Shown: in pieces, positions 55,455-64,000 of the stretch
Position numbering within the stretch: position 1 is the first letter of the stretch
Layout: every line of letters starts with the position of its first letter
Origin: Carnobacteriaceae bacterium zg-C25
GTDB lineage: Bacteria; Bacillota; Bacilli; Lactobacillales; Aerococcaceae
Direction of reading: 5' to 3'
Assembly: GCA_017945845.1 (NCBI GenBank)
Contig: CP072828.1
Span: 930,001-994,000, forward strand
Length of the DNA: 64,000 nt
Made by a program: the position numbers and the translations under genes
The notes under the pieces: generated by a model
Databases searched by the model: none
Seen by the model: the letters and a program-made list of their open reading frames with translations, nothing else
What the model was told of the DNA's origin: nothing

Positions 55455-57953
55455 CTACAACGTTTCGTTTTTAATGTCTTCTACTAATGAGCGTTTCAAT
55501 ACACTACGTTGTGTCGATACATTAAACAACAATAGAATAACCAATAACACACATGAACTAATGATGGTTGGTAATATCGGGTATTTCATGTTTGCAATAA
55601 TTTCTTGAACACCACTACTACCTTGAATATTAGCCAAAATGGTCAGCGCATACGCACCGATGGAAGCAAATATAATGGATAAAATACCTGCTGTCATATT
55701 TTCAATCGATAACATGATTCGTAATTGCCCTCTTGTCATTCCAATAGATTGCAACATCGCAAATTCACGACGACGTAACCGTGCAGAGGATGAAATGGTG
55801 TTGTAGAAAGTCGTTAAACAAACTAACGAAATTAAACTTAAAAATCCATAGACAATGATACCCATCATACCTAAAACGGCTCGCATCACTTTCAAATTCT
55901 CTTGAATGTTATTGACATAAAAATTACCGTAATCGCCGTCGTTGGCCAATTCCTTCAATATTTTGGCAATCTCATCAGCTTTATTTTTATCAACTTTTAA
56001 CATTATTGTATAATCAGCTTTAGAATCAATACGATAATACATTTCTTTTGATACAATTAATTCTGCAAGATTCGATACCCCAACAGATAATTTATCCGCT
56101 TCAACATTTCTTAAAATATGAATTGATTTTTCTGATGTCTTGTCTAATTGATGATCATTTGTAAACGTCATATAAGGTAGCGATTTACCTTTCAATGTAT
56201 CCGTTGGAATAGCCGATATTTTTTTATTACGCACAAAATCCGTTGTTACAATAACACCTGATTGTTGAAATTGTTCTGGTGTAACATCAATCGCTTGTAA
56301 AAATTCACGTTCTGAAGTTTCATCTAAAGAAATTATTGACATATGCTCAGTTGAGGACTGATCAATCTCTCCACTAAATTGAACTTTACGGATTTTGTGT
56401 ACATAATCAAGAATATCGGGTTGTGTTGTCACGATTGACCCACTTCTAACAAATTGTACGCTTTCAACTCCATTCAATGTTTTGACTTTATTAAATAATT
56501 GTTGCGCATGCTCTTCACTTGATTGTGTTGCAGTCCGTTCGAATGGCATATATAACGAAATATCCCCTTTAGTGTGACGGCTATTTTTTGACCCACCTTG
56601 AGCAACTTGCTCAACCGTATCCGTTAATTGAATGACTAAATTAGAAATAACGTTGAACGTCAACAAACTCGTGGTTAATACGAAAAATACCGTTCTGGCA
56701 CGACTGCTATTATTCTTTTTATAGCGATACGCTAAATAAGCAGGTTGTTTAAATATACGTGCCAACACATTTCTTCGACTATTTTGACGACGTTTTTTCA
56801 ATTGCATCAATTTTTTAAATGGCACTTGCTTAATATTTTCAATTGGCGAACGTTTTGCCGATTTTAAAGCCGGTATAATTGCAGACACCGCAATGACAAT
56901 AATCGATAATAAAATAACCGCAACAATTAATGGCCAATAAATAACGAGTGAAAATTTGGATTCTAAACCACTAGATTTAAACACCACTTGAGCGTACTGA
57001 TCAAAATAAACAAGTGCAATAGACGTTCCGATAAAGCCGACAATTAACCCAATGACAATCCCGATACTTCCGATAATGGCACTTTCAGCTAACATCATTT
57101 TAACCAATTGTCCACGTGTGACACCCACACTAGATAATGCCCCAAGTTGTTTAAGTCGTTCATTAAGCGATAACATGAATGATGAACTAATCACGACAAC
57201 TGAAATAACGAGCACTAAGATGAAAATAACTGGAACAACCCCACTGAGTAAATTATTTAAAACTTCATTACTAGTTACTAAATAAAGTGCTAATAATTGT
57301 TGATTATGTTTAGCAATGGAAATACCCGATGATTTGCTAAACGTATTAAATCGTTCAAAATATTGATCAAAATTTGTGACTTTACCAAAAACAATAGCTT
57401 CATCACTATCGTAATTTTCATCGACACCGACATAATCAACACCTGCATTATCATCTAAATATACAAGCCCTTTAACAAAATAGGCCAATGATTGTCCTTT
57501 AGAATTGGTAAATGTCACCGTTTGTCCAACTAAATTTTCTTTTTGTAGTGCTGCGGAAATTAATATTTCTTTTTGCTTCACAGCATTTTTTCTATCATAT
57601 CGAGTCAATCCTATTGACGACATTGAACGTGTATACGTTTTGCCGAAAACTGCACGTCCTTTTGGCAAAATATCACTTGATAACGTATCGACCGCTAATG
57701 TTTCTGATTTTTTATCAATGAAATTAGCCAAATTCAGTTGCTCAATATCTGCCTTTTTTACAATTCCTGTTCGAAAATGCCAATCTCCCGAATTATCAAT
57801 AATCGCATCATGCATCACTACCCATGCACTAGATAAAAATAACGCCATGGCAGTTAATAACGACACAATACCAGCAATGGATATAGTCGTTAATGCAGTC
57901 CGCTTTTTATTTTCTTTAATTTGTGCAACCGTTAATTTTGTTAACACGCTCAT
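55455..57953 (-). CDS. ABC transporter permease with two FtsX domains
   Basis: 832 residues. A membrane segment near 18-40 and an extracellular region to about 230 are followed by three helices (about 235-360; ALSSVGVTRGQLVKMMLAES is the FtsX coupling segment). A basic cytoplasmic stretch, another helix (about 418-440), a second extracellular region to about 670 and three C-terminal helices (FAMLQSIGMTRGQLRIML) repeat the pattern. This duplicated MacB/FtsX-like architecture exports or senses peptides and lipoproteins. Starts with ATGA overlap to the ATPase gene. Confidence 0.88.
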   Translation of the reverse strand: MSVLTKLTVAQIKENKKRTALTTISIAGIVSLLTAMALFLSSAWVVMHDAIIDNSGDWHFRTGIVKKADIEQLNLANFIDKKSETLAVDTLSSDILPKGRAVFGKTYTRSMSSIGLTRYDRKNAVKQKEILISAALQKENLVGQTVTFTNSKGQSLAYFVKGLVYLDDNAGVDYVGVDENYDSDEAIVFGKVTNFDQYFERFNTFSKSSGISIAKHNQQLLALYLVTSNEVLNNLLSGVVPVIFILVLVISVVVISSSFMLSLNERLKQLGALSSVGVTRGQLVKMMLAESAIIGSIGIVIGLIVGFIGTSIALVYFDQYAQVVFKSSGLESKFSLVIYWPLIVAVILLSIIVIAVSAIIPALKSAKRSPIENIKQVPFKKLMQLKKRRQNSRRNVLARIFKQPAYLAYRYKKNNSSRARTVFFVLTTSLLTFNVISNLVIQLTDTVEQVAQGGSKNSRHTKGDISLYMPFERTATQSSEEHAQQLFNKVKTLNGVESVQFVRSGSIVTTQPDILDYVHKIRKVQFSGEIDQSSTEHMSIISLDETSEREFLQAIDVTPEQFQQSGVIVTTDFVRNKKISAIPTDTLKGKSLPYMTFTNDHQLDKTSEKSIHILRNVEADKLSVGVSNLAELIVSKEMYYRIDSKADYTIMLKVDKNKADEIAKILKELANDGDYGNFYVNNIQENLKVMRAVLGMMGIIVYGFLSLISLVCLTTFYNTISSSARLRRREFAMLQSIGMTRGQLRIMLSIENMTAGILSIIFASIGAYALTILANIQGSSGVQEIIANMKYPILPTIISSCVLLVILLLFNVSTQRSVLKRSLVEDIKNETL

Positions 57954-58633
57954 ACACGAATCACCTCATCTTTCACAATTCGCCCATCTTGCAATGTGAT
58001 CACACGATTAGCTTGCAATGCAATATTCATATCGTGAGTAATCACCACTAACGTTTGTTTATATTTTTCATTAGCCAATTTCAACAACTGCAACGTTTCA
58101 TTTGAATTAGTGGTATCCAAGTTACCAGTCGGCTCGTCAGCTAATAAAATGGTCGGACGAGGCATTAAGGCACGTCCAATAGACACACGCTGCTGTTGTC
58201 CTCCTGATAGTTGATGTGGTAGATGGTGCTGTCTATTGGTTAAGCCTAATGTGTGTAATAATTCATTCAAATAGGATTTATCGACTTTTTGACTATCCAA
58301 ATCTACAGGTAATGTAATATTATCAACAACATTTAATACGGGAATTAAATTATAAAACTGGTACACTAAACCAATTTCACGGCGGCGAAATATGGATAAC
58401 GTATCCGATTTTAAATTGAAAATATCTGTCCCATTAACCAATACTTTTCCGCTCGTTGGATAGTCTACACCACCTAACAAATGCAACAAAGTAGATTTAC
58501 CCGAACCACTCGCTCCAACAATTGCTACAAATTCTCCTTGTTCAATGGTTAAACTGACATCATCAAGCGCAACCACTTGATTTTCTCCTTGTCCATATAC
58601 TTTTGATAAATGACTCACTTCTAAAATCGCCAT
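57950..58633 (-). CDS. ABC transporter ATP-binding protein (MacB/LolD-like)
   Basis: 227 residues from ATG 58633 (GGAGGGA upstream). Walker A VGASGSGKSTLLHLLGG, signature LSGGQQQRVSIGRAL, Walker B ILLADEPTGNLDT, His switch VVITHDM. Typical MacB/LolD-like partner of FtsX permeases. First gene of the two-gene operon, directly downstream of the repeat-bearing promoter. Confidence 0.93.
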   Translation of the reverse strand: MAILEVSHLSKVYGQGENQVVALDDVSLTIEQGEFVAIVGASGSGKSTLLHLLGGVDYPTSGKVLVNGTDIFNLKSDTLSIFRRREIGLVYQFYNLIPVLNVVDNITLPVDLDSQKVDKSYLNELLHTLGLTNRQHHLPHQLSGGQQQRVSIGRALMPRPTILLADEPTGNLDTTNSNETLQLLKLANEKYKQTLVVITHDMNIALQANRVITLQDGRIVKDEVIRV

Positions 58634-58663
58634 AATATTCCCTCCATTCCTTTTGTTACTTTT

Positions 58664-58696
58664 AGTATAGATGACAAAAGTGACACGAAAGTGACA
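58664..58696 (-). promoter_or_regulatory. Activator-type promoter with 11-bp direct repeats
   Basis: Minus-strand TATACT (58669-58664) lacks a consensus -35. At that position lie two exact copies of AAAGTGACA on the plus strand (58677-58685 and 58688-58696), 11 bp apart; a third TGACA is at 58672-58676. OmpR-type regulators bind direct repeats with 10-11 bp spacing, so this may be the site of the linked response regulator. Confidence 0.6.
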
Positions 58697-58891
58697 AATC
58701 AAAAAATTTTTTATTGACTACTCGAAAACCAAAATCACCTAAAAAATATAATTCAATTCGTTTGTTATTTAAACATAAAACATGGACGCTAGAATTTTTC
58801 CAGCGCCCAAAACTTTATTGATTTAAAAAGATACGCATCACCTGTAAAGGCACATGTACTTGACAACATTTAAACGTGTCTTGTAATAACG
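58697..58891. other. Intergenic region without a gene
   Basis: AT-rich. It contains an imperfect hairpin (GGACGCTAG/CCAGCGCCC, 58781-58806) without a T-run. It may end the floA operon on the minus strand. Nothing else supported. Confidence 0.35.
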
Positions 58892-59509
58892 TTACAACCC
58901 TTTTGGTTTTCCAAACACTTCACTGTAAATAAAAGCTTTTTGTAAAGCGCTTCTTTTTTTACGAATAGAAAGACGTTTTGTTTTGATGATTTTAGACGGT
59001 GATTCTTCTTTAGTCATTTCTTCCCACTGACTATCCGTAAACAACTCGTCTTCGTCCACCACCATACTCATCGGTACATTTGAAGACGTTTCATAACTTT
59101 CAGAGTTACTCATCTCTACCGATAGTGCCGTTTCATCACTTTCTACATCTCCAATGTATTCCTCATCGTATTCTTCATCATATTCTGCATCGTACTCTTC
59201 GTCGTACTCTTCATCGTATTCTTCGTCGTACTCTTCGTCGTACTCTTCATCATACTCTTCGTCATCCCAATCATCGTCCCAATCATCGTCCAAGTCTGTT
59301 TCAGGTGTGGTAGGTAATATAGACGTATTCACAATGGGGGTTGCATGAAATATAAAATTTTTCAACCCTAATGTTTTATTAAGATTACTGACTCTTTTTT
59401 CTGTTTCAAAAAGATTCGTTTTATTTTTCTGTGCTCTTTCTTTTTTATCTATGCGATCAATGATAAAACAAATCATGAAAAAGACAACGAGAATCTCGTT
59501 AAAAGACAT
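58892..59509 (-). CDS. Membrane-anchored acidic repeat protein of the FloA operon
   Basis: 205 residues, start at 59509 with GGAGGTGG. A single N-terminal membrane segment (about 4-18) and a basic patch are followed by a strongly acidic block (about 72-118) of tandem EYDE units and WDDD, then a Ser/Glu-rich stretch and a basic C-terminus (about 175-205). No known domain. It lies 23 bp downstream of floA, where Bacillus has the small yqfB gene. It could be a flotillin-associated scaffold or ion-binding protein. The repeats are encoded by 12-bp units, so length may vary. Confidence 0.7.
   Translation of the reverse strand: MSFNEILVVFFMICFIIDRIDKKERAQKNKTNLFETEKRVSNLNKTLGLKNFIFHATPIVNTSILPTTPETDLDDDWDDDWDDEEYDEEYDEEYDEEYDEEYDEEYDAEYDEEYDEEYIGDVESDETALSVEMSNSESYETSSNVPMSMVVDEDELFTDSQWEEMTKEESPSKIIKTKRLSIRKKRSALQKAFIYSEVFGKPKGL
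59155..59285 (-). repeat. Short tandem repeat encoding the EYDE units
   Basis: Units of 12 bp (on the plus strand TCGTATTCTTCA-like) repeat about nine times with synonymous third-base changes. One unit carries an Ala substitution. Codon variation argues for selection on the protein rather than very recent slippage. Confidence 0.85.
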
Positions 59510-59532
59510 ATTACCACCTCCTAGAGTCTAAA

Positions 59533-60525
59533 CTATTGCATAATTTCAGAAGTCACTTGCTCATCTCCAGCAATTGCTTCACGCATATTCGTATCTGCAA
59601 TCACATTATTCATTTTGTAATAATCCATAACGCCTAATTTGCCTTCACGCAACGCTTGTGCTAACGCTAATGGAATTTGAGATTCTGCTTCAACTACTTT
59701 TGCTTTCATACGTTGTACTTCAGCCAACATTTCTTGTTCTTGAGCAACAGCCAATGAACGACGTTCTTCCGCTTTTGCTTGAGCAATTTTTTTATCAGCT
59801 TCTGCTTGTTCCGCTTGTAATTTTGCACCAATATTTCGACCAACATCCACGTCCGCAATATCAATGGATAAAATTTCAAAAGCTGTTCCAGAGTCCAATC
59901 CTTTTCTTAAAATGGTTTGAGAAATAGAATCCGGATTTTCCAAAACAACAGAGTGATGATTTGCAGAACCAACCGTTGTAACAATCCCTTCACCGACACG
60001 GGCAATAATGGTTTCTTCTCCAGCACCACCCACTAAACGTTCAATATTGGCACGTACCGTTACTTTAGCTTTTGCACGCACTTCAATACCATTCATTGCC
60101 ACACCGGCAATAACAGGTGTTTCAATAACTTTAGGGTTAACACTGACCTGTACCGCTTCAAATACGTTACGTCCTGCTAAATCAATTGCGGTCGCTTGTT
60201 TAAATTCCAAATCAATGTTGGCACGTTGTGCTGCAATCAATGCATCAATAACCATATTCACATCACCACCCGCTAAGTAGTGAGCTTCCAATTCATCAAT
60301 TTTTAAAGATAAACCAGCTTTAGTTGCTTTAATTAACGGATTGATAATACGTGCTGGTGAAACACGACGCAAACGCATACCAAATAAAGTCATCACACTC
60401 ACTTTTACACCTGAAAAATGAGCCGTTATCCATAACCCTAATGGTACAAATGATAAGAAAATTGAAACAACGACAAGTAACAGTGCTAAAATAACAACTA
60501 CCGGTAAAACATTTTGAAGTTCCAT
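59533..60525 (-). CDS. floA: Flotillin-like protein FloA
   Basis: Scaffold of functional membrane microdomains in Firmicutes. 330 residues, start at 60525 after AGGAGGA. An N-terminal membrane segment (about 7-32), SPHB/Band 7 domain ([32 protein letters not shown]), and a C-terminal coiled coil rich in Ala/Glu ([22 protein letters not shown]). Matches the YqfA/FloA family. Downstream of the NfeD-like gene, its usual partner. Confidence 0.95.
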   Translation of the reverse strand: MELQNVLPVVVILALLLVVVSIFLSFVPLGLWITAHFSGVKVSVMTLFGMRLRRVSPARIINPLIKATKAGLSLKIDELEAHYLAGGDVNMVIDALIAAQRANIDLEFKQATAIDLAGRNVFEAVQVSVNPKVIETPVIAGVAMNGIEVRAKAKVTVRANIERLVGGAGEETIIARVGEGIVTTVGSANHHSVVLENPDSISQTILRKGLDSGTAFEILSIDIADVDVGRNIGAKLQAEQAEADKKIAQAKAEERRSLAVAQEQEMLAEVQRMKAKVVEAESQIPLALAQALREGKLGVMDYYKMNNVIADTNMREAIAGDEQVTSEIMQ

Positions 60526-60537
60526 ACATTTATCCTC

Positions 60538-61143
60538 CTATTTTTGTATTTCTCGAACAAATAATTTACTACCTTCTACTTTATATACAACAACATCTTT
60601 ATGTGACTCAATCATTTTGCCCGATGATAACACCTCTAACTCTTCATCACCAAAACGCGCTCGACCTACAGGCCGTAAACTCGTCATCGTCACACCTACC
60701 GTATTCAAATATTGTGCGTAATCTTGTTGAAACGATTGAAACCCTTTGTCACTCGTTAAACTTTGATTTAAAACTAAACCACGCCCCAGTTGAAAGCGAC
60801 AGCCCATTTTCCATAAAAATACGGCTACACCTAGCGCAATACATAAAGCATAACTGGCATTCAGCAACGTCAATGTAGGATTGTCACTCGTCATATGAAT
60901 ACCTAAAAGTGTCATTGCAATCCCAATAATACCAACCGCACCAAAACTTGGTAAGAACAGTTCTAATATTAATAGCATCAGCCCAACGAGCAACACTAAA
61001 AAATATTCCCACGATCCACTAGCTTCAATAAAAAAGTAAATTAAAAATGAAGCTACCGTTAGCACACTACCTTGCCACACGTATTTCGTCAATAAAACAA
61101 TGACGATTCCGATAAATGCCACCGTTAATAACATCAACTCCAT
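60538..61143 (-). CDS. NfeD-like membrane protein (YqeZ type, short form)
   Basis: 201 residues from ATG 61143 (AAGGAG upstream). Four or five N-terminal membrane segments are followed by an OB-fold domain (VGVTMTSLRPVGRARFGDEELEV, about 145-200). It lacks the N-terminal ClpP-like protease domain of long NfeD proteins, as is common in Lactobacillales. Partner of FloA 12 bp downstream. Confidence 0.88.
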   Translation of the reverse strand: MELMLLTVAFIGIVIVLLTKYVWQGSVLTVASFLIYFFIEASGSWEYFLVLLVGLMLLILELFLPSFGAVGIIGIAMTLLGIHMTSDNPTLTLLNASYALCIALGVAVFLWKMGCRFQLGRGLVLNQSLTSDKGFQSFQQDYAQYLNTVGVTMTSLRPVGRARFGDEELEVLSSGKMIESHKDVVVYKVEGSKLFVREIQK

Positions 61144-61274
61144 AGAACAACTCCTTTCTTTGTCATATGATAGGTTTAGTATACTCAACGCATAAAAGAA
61201 AATCATCGGTCTTCCGTCCTATTTTTAAGTTTTTATGGTATACTGTTACTACTTTAACAAGAAGGAGGGATTTT

Positions 61275-61730
61275 ATGCCTTCAGCCTTAATTGTGTACGC
61301 CAGTTTAACGGGAAGCACAGAAGAATGTGCCGACATTGTCGCTGAAAATTTAGAAGATTTAGGCTACGAGGTTGATGTGGTAGATAGCATTCAAGCATCT
61401 GCAAGTCATTTTTCATCATATGACGTTTGTATTGTCGGAAGCTACTCATGCGGAGACAATACCGTTCCAGATGACATTTTAGACTTTTATGAAGAATTGG
61501 CAGACGAAACATTAACAGGCAAAATTTTTGGTGTTTTTGGATCAGGAGATCGCTATTATGGAGATAACTACTGCTGCGCCGTTAAATTATTTGATAAGCT
61601 TTTTGAAGCAGTGGGTGCAACACGTGGTAGTGAATGTGTCATGATTGAATTAAGTGCCGACGAAGAAGATATTGAACGTTTAGAAAATTTCGTATCTAAC
61701 ATCGATCAAATGTATCACGCATCACATTAA
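61275..61730 (+). CDS. Flavodoxin
   Basis: 151 residues from ATG 61275 after AAGGAGGG. FMN phosphate loop YASLTGSTEECAD, and the isoalloxazine loops GSYSCGDNTVPDD and GSGDRYYGDNYCCA. Low-potential electron carrier in the cytoplasm. Divergent from the NfeD-FloA operon; the aminopeptidase gene follows after 20 bp, probably in the same transcript. Confidence 0.94.
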   Translation: MPSALIVYASLTGSTEECADIVAENLEDLGYEVDVVDSIQASASHFSSYDVCIVGSYSCGDNTVPDDILDFYEELADETLTGKIFGVFGSGDRYYGDNYCCAVKLFDKLFEAVGATRGSECVMIELSADEEDIERLENFVSNIDQMYHASH

Positions 61731-61750
61731 AAATCATAAGGAGAAAAAAT

Positions 61751-62992
61751 ATGGTATTACCAAACTTTGAAGAAAATTTAAAAAAATATGCAGCATTATT
61801 AATAAGCAAAGGGTTAAATGTATCAAAAGGACATACAGTTGTTTTAACAATTGATGTTGACCACGCACCATTTGCGCGTTTATTAACACAAGAAGCTTAT
61901 GCACAAGGTGCTAGTGAAGTCATCGTTGAATATACAGACGATAAAATTTCACGCGAAAAATTATTACACGCTGATCAAGAACGTTTAACAAACGTTCCAC
62001 AACACGTTGTCGATAAATCACTATATCACTTAAGTAAAAAAGCAAGCCGTTTAGTTGTACGCTCAGCTAACCCAGATGCGTTTGCAGGTGTTAATCCAGA
62101 TCGTCTACAAGCAAGCATGAAAGCAATGTCAACGGCATTACACGAACAACGTTTAGCCACTCAAGCAAACAAAGTTTCTTGGACATTAGGCGCTGCTTCA
62201 AGTCCAGAATGGGCAGCAATGGTATTTCCTAACTTATCAACAAGCGAAGAACAAGTTGATGCATTGTGGGATGCTATTTTCAAAATGAACCGCGTTTATG
62301 ATGCGGATCCTATTCAATCATGGAACGAACATGAAGCACGTTTAAATGAAAAAGCTGAAATTTTAAATGCCGCACAATTTGATGCATTGCACTATACAGC
62401 ACCCGGAACAGACCTTGTTTTAGGAATGCCAAAAAATCACGTTTGGGAATCAGCAGGTAGCCTAAATGCACAAGGCGAAAAATTCATCGCAAACATGCCA
62501 ACAGAAGAAGTGTTTACTGCCCCAGACTTCCGTCGTGCAGATGGTTACGTCTCTAGTACAAAACCATTAAGTTATGCTGGTGTCGTCATTGAAGGTATGA
62601 AATTCACATTTAAAGACGGACAAATTATTGATGTAACGGCTGAAAAAGGTGAAGAAACGATTAAACGCCTAGTTGAAGAAAACGAAGGAGCACGCGGTTT
62701 AGGTGAAGTTGCATTAGTACCACATCGCTCACCAATTTCTATGTCAGGCTTAACTTTCTTTAACACGTTATTTGACGAAAACGCATCTAATCACTTAGCT
62801 ATCGGTTCAGCATACGCCCACAGCATTGTTGGTGGTGTAGACATGAGCCAAGAAGAGTTAGAAGCAAATGGGTTAAACCGCTCAACAACTCACGTTGATT
62901 TTATGATTGGTTCAGAACATATGAACATTGACGGTATTACAAAAGACGGCGAACGAGTTGCCATCTTTAGAAACGGTGAATGGGCAATTTAA
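61751..62992 (+). CDS. Aminopeptidase of family M29 (PepS/AmpS type)
   Basis: 413 residues, start at 61751 after AAGGAG. Metal-dependent leucyl-type aminopeptidase releasing N-terminal residues from short peptides. Recognisable segments are VVEYTDDK, SWTLGAASSPEWAAMVFP, GTDLVLGMP, GARGLGEVALVPHRSPI and the C-terminal THVDFMIGSEHMNIDGI, which contain the Glu, His and Asp metal ligands. Codon use suggests good expression. Ends at a strong terminator. Confidence 0.94.
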   Translation: MVLPNFEENLKKYAALLISKGLNVSKGHTVVLTIDVDHAPFARLLTQEAYAQGASEVIVEYTDDKISREKLLHADQERLTNVPQHVVDKSLYHLSKKASRLVVRSANPDAFAGVNPDRLQASMKAMSTALHEQRLATQANKVSWTLGAASSPEWAAMVFPNLSTSEEQVDALWDAIFKMNRVYDADPIQSWNEHEARLNEKAEILNAAQFDALHYTAPGTDLVLGMPKNHVWESAGSLNAQGEKFIANMPTEEVFTAPDFRRADGYVSSTKPLSYAGVVIEGMKFTFKDGQIIDVTAEKGEETIKRLVEENEGARGLGEVALVPHRSPISMSGLTFFNTLFDENASNHLAIGSAYAHSIVGGVDMSQEELEANGLNRSTTHVDFMIGSEHMNIDGITKDGERVAIFRNGEWAI

Positions 62993-62993
62993 C

Positions 62994-63034
62994 AAAATCG
63001 TGTTGGGATAATCACATATCCCAACACGATTTTT
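62994..63034 (+). terminator. Terminator of the aminopeptidase gene
   Basis: AAAATCGTGTTGGGATA/TATCCCAACACGATTTT is a perfect 17-bp stem; its T-run makes it efficient in both directions. Confidence 0.95.
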
Positions 63035-63094
63035 ATATACATCAAAGCAGCACTTGTAACGTCTATGTTTTGACATAGAACCACTATAAAAACG

Positions 63095-63125
63095 AAAAAG
63101 CCCTAACACCAACGTGTTAGGACTT
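63095..63125 (-). terminator. Terminator of the yceD-rpmF operon
   Basis: Stem CCTAACAC/GTGTTAGG (with flanking pairs) around CAAC and a minus-strand T-run, 8 bp after the rpmF stop. Confidence 0.9.
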
Positions 63126-63132
63126 TATGTCA

Positions 63133-63306
63133 TTAGCCTACTGCTACAACTTCTTTTCCGTCATATTTACCACATGATGGGCAAACGTGATGGCTTTTTC
63201 TTAATTCGCCACACTCTGAACATGCGCTCATGCCTGGTACTTCTAATTTGAAGTGTGTACGACGTTTGTTTTTTCTAGCTTTTGATGTTCTACGTTTTGG
63301 TACTGC
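63133..63306 (-). CDS. rpmF: 50S ribosomal protein L32
   Basis: 57 residues from ATG 63306 ([17 protein letters not shown]), preceded by GGGAGGTG. Zinc ribbon CSECGEL and CPSCGKYDG keep all four cysteines, so this is the zinc-binding (C+) form. The upstream yceD gene is its usual operon partner. Confidence 0.97.
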   Translation of the reverse strand, partial: AVPKRRTSKARKNKRRTHFKLEVPGMSACSECGELRKSHHVCPSCGKYDGKEVVAVG

Positions 63307-63358
63307 CATGTTTCTTACACCTCCCAATATCTTCTAATCATTCTTTGATGAAACACGA

Positions 63359-63919
63359 TTACTCACCTTGATCGGTAGTATTGAGTAGAGCTTTCAACCC
63401 TGCAAATCGTGGGTCAATCGTTTCCTCTGCCTCTTTTTGCTTTTGTTGTAGAAAAGCATCTTCCGTTAAAAGTGCCCATCCTTGACCATGCGGTAACTCT
63501 TGTTGTGCCAATTCTTCATCAGACAGCACTTGCAATGGTAAGTTTAACAAAATATTGTCGATAACGGATTCTTCCAAATCAATGTGGTATCCTTCAATCA
63601 AGCTTACTACTTCATCTGGATACATCTTCATTACAGAAGAAACATACATTTCTTGAGCAAAACGTTCGCTAACGTCAACATTCATATGATACGGCACTGG
63701 ATTTAGCGTGCGTGAAGAAGGTAGAGTTACAATCGCTTCTAGTGTAAACATCGCTAAAATGCTTTGTTTATCCGATAAAAGCGTCCCATTCAACTTCACA
63801 GGTGACACATCTAATATTTCAGTTTCTCGCTTCAGTAGCGATGATTTGATATCAACCACTTCTGAAAACTGTAGTGGCTGACCACTATTATCTTCAATTT
63901 GTTTAATTGACCATTTCAT
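63359..63919 (-). CDS. YceD family protein (DUF177, ribosome-related)
   Basis: 186 residues from ATG 63919 (TAGGAG upstream); the longer frame to 63976 is rejected. Acidic; contains ECxxCL-like region in degenerate form (here TLEAIVTLPSSRTLNPVPYHM) without cysteines, and the segment DEELAQQELPHGQGWALLTEDAF near the C-terminus. In other bacteria YceD acts with L32 in 23S rRNA processing. First gene of the operon with rpmF, 52 bp apart. Confidence 0.85.
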   Translation of the reverse strand: MKWSIKQIEDNSGQPLQFSEVVDIKSSLLKRETEILDVSPVKLNGTLLSDKQSILAMFTLEAIVTLPSSRTLNPVPYHMNVDVSERFAQEMYVSSVMKMYPDEVVSLIEGYHIDLEESVIDNILLNLPLQVLSDEELAQQELPHGQGWALLTEDAFLQQKQKEAEETIDPRFAGLKALLNTTDQGE

Positions 63920-64000
63920 ATTCTTCACTCCTAAAGCAACATAACGAATTATACTAATATAACGGCAATTTGTCAATGATTTTTAGCGATTGTAACAGGG

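Noticed and set aside
59155-59285. Possible CRISPR array
   Set aside because: The 12-bp units are contiguous without spacers and are in-frame codons of a protein.
59154-59348. Serine/tyrosine-rich open frame on the plus strand
   Set aside because: It is only the complement of the EYDE repeat region; the minus-strand gene has a ribosome site, a membrane segment and an operon context.

Overview
The window is a low-GC Gram-positive chromosome segment, most likely from the order Lactobacillales (lactic acid bacteria; a Carnobacteriaceae, Aerococcaceae or Enterococcaceae type is plausible, but I cannot name the genus). The evidence is the dnaE-pfkA-pyk order, murA2-rho, yceD-rpmF, nadD-yqeK-rsfS-yqeM, ytoI-nrnA, a DUF1831 protein, an M29 aminopeptidase, AGGAGG-type ribosome binding sites and a Firmicutes-type tmRNA.

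Layout. 1-6472 is an accessory island. It holds a serine recombinase pseudogene with two frameshifts, remnants of a second recombinase, an orphan 3' gene fragment, a very AT-rich restriction-modification pair, a broken second copy of the 3' end of an rRNA methyltransferase gene, and a complete IS1182-like insertion sequence. The IS abuts the terminator of the intact rRNA methyltransferase gene. From about 6500 onward the sequence is mostly housekeeping.

6519-20022: rRNA methyltransferase, an F420-ligase-like protein, a probable 6S RNA, a cutC/TIM-barrel pair, pyk-pfkA (lower glycolysis), dnaE, a lipid kinase and RNase Y. 20132-29009: rRNA pseudouridine synthases, rho, murA, NAD kinase with its neighbours (CYTH protein, SpxH-like adaptor), tmRNA and an AEC transporter. 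29057-35255: a thioredoxin-like protein, an ABC-F protein, an AEC transporter plus D-2-hydroxyacid dehydrogenase operon, a metallo-hydrolase and a HAD phosphatase. 35382-37748: a secreted repeat protein fused to a class A beta-lactamase-like domain.

37842-44959 is one tight operon (ytoI-nrnA-mutS-pncB-nadE) joining mismatch repair, nanoRNA turnover and NAD salvage. 45011-47741: envelope genes and small proteins. 47993-53416: another operon (TPR protein-rpiA-nucleoside phosphorylase-nadD-yqeK-rsfS-yqeM) for nucleoside/pentose use, NAD synthesis and ribosome silencing. NAD metabolism therefore recurs three times (nadK, pncB-nadE, nadD). 53514-58633: an OmpR-type two-component system convergent with a two-gene ABC exporter whose promoter carries direct repeats resembling response-regulator boxes. 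58892-61143: the NfeD-FloA membrane operon with an extra acidic repeat protein. 61275-63919: flavodoxin, aminopeptidase, L32 and YceD.

I did not find a clearly new multi-gene system. The best candidates for something undescribed are the beta-lactamase-like repeat protein, the acidic repeat protein of the FloA operon, the large palindrome inside the IS, the two-component/ABC operator layout, and the tmRNA tag ending in FAFAA. All family assignments are from reading the sequence without database searches.
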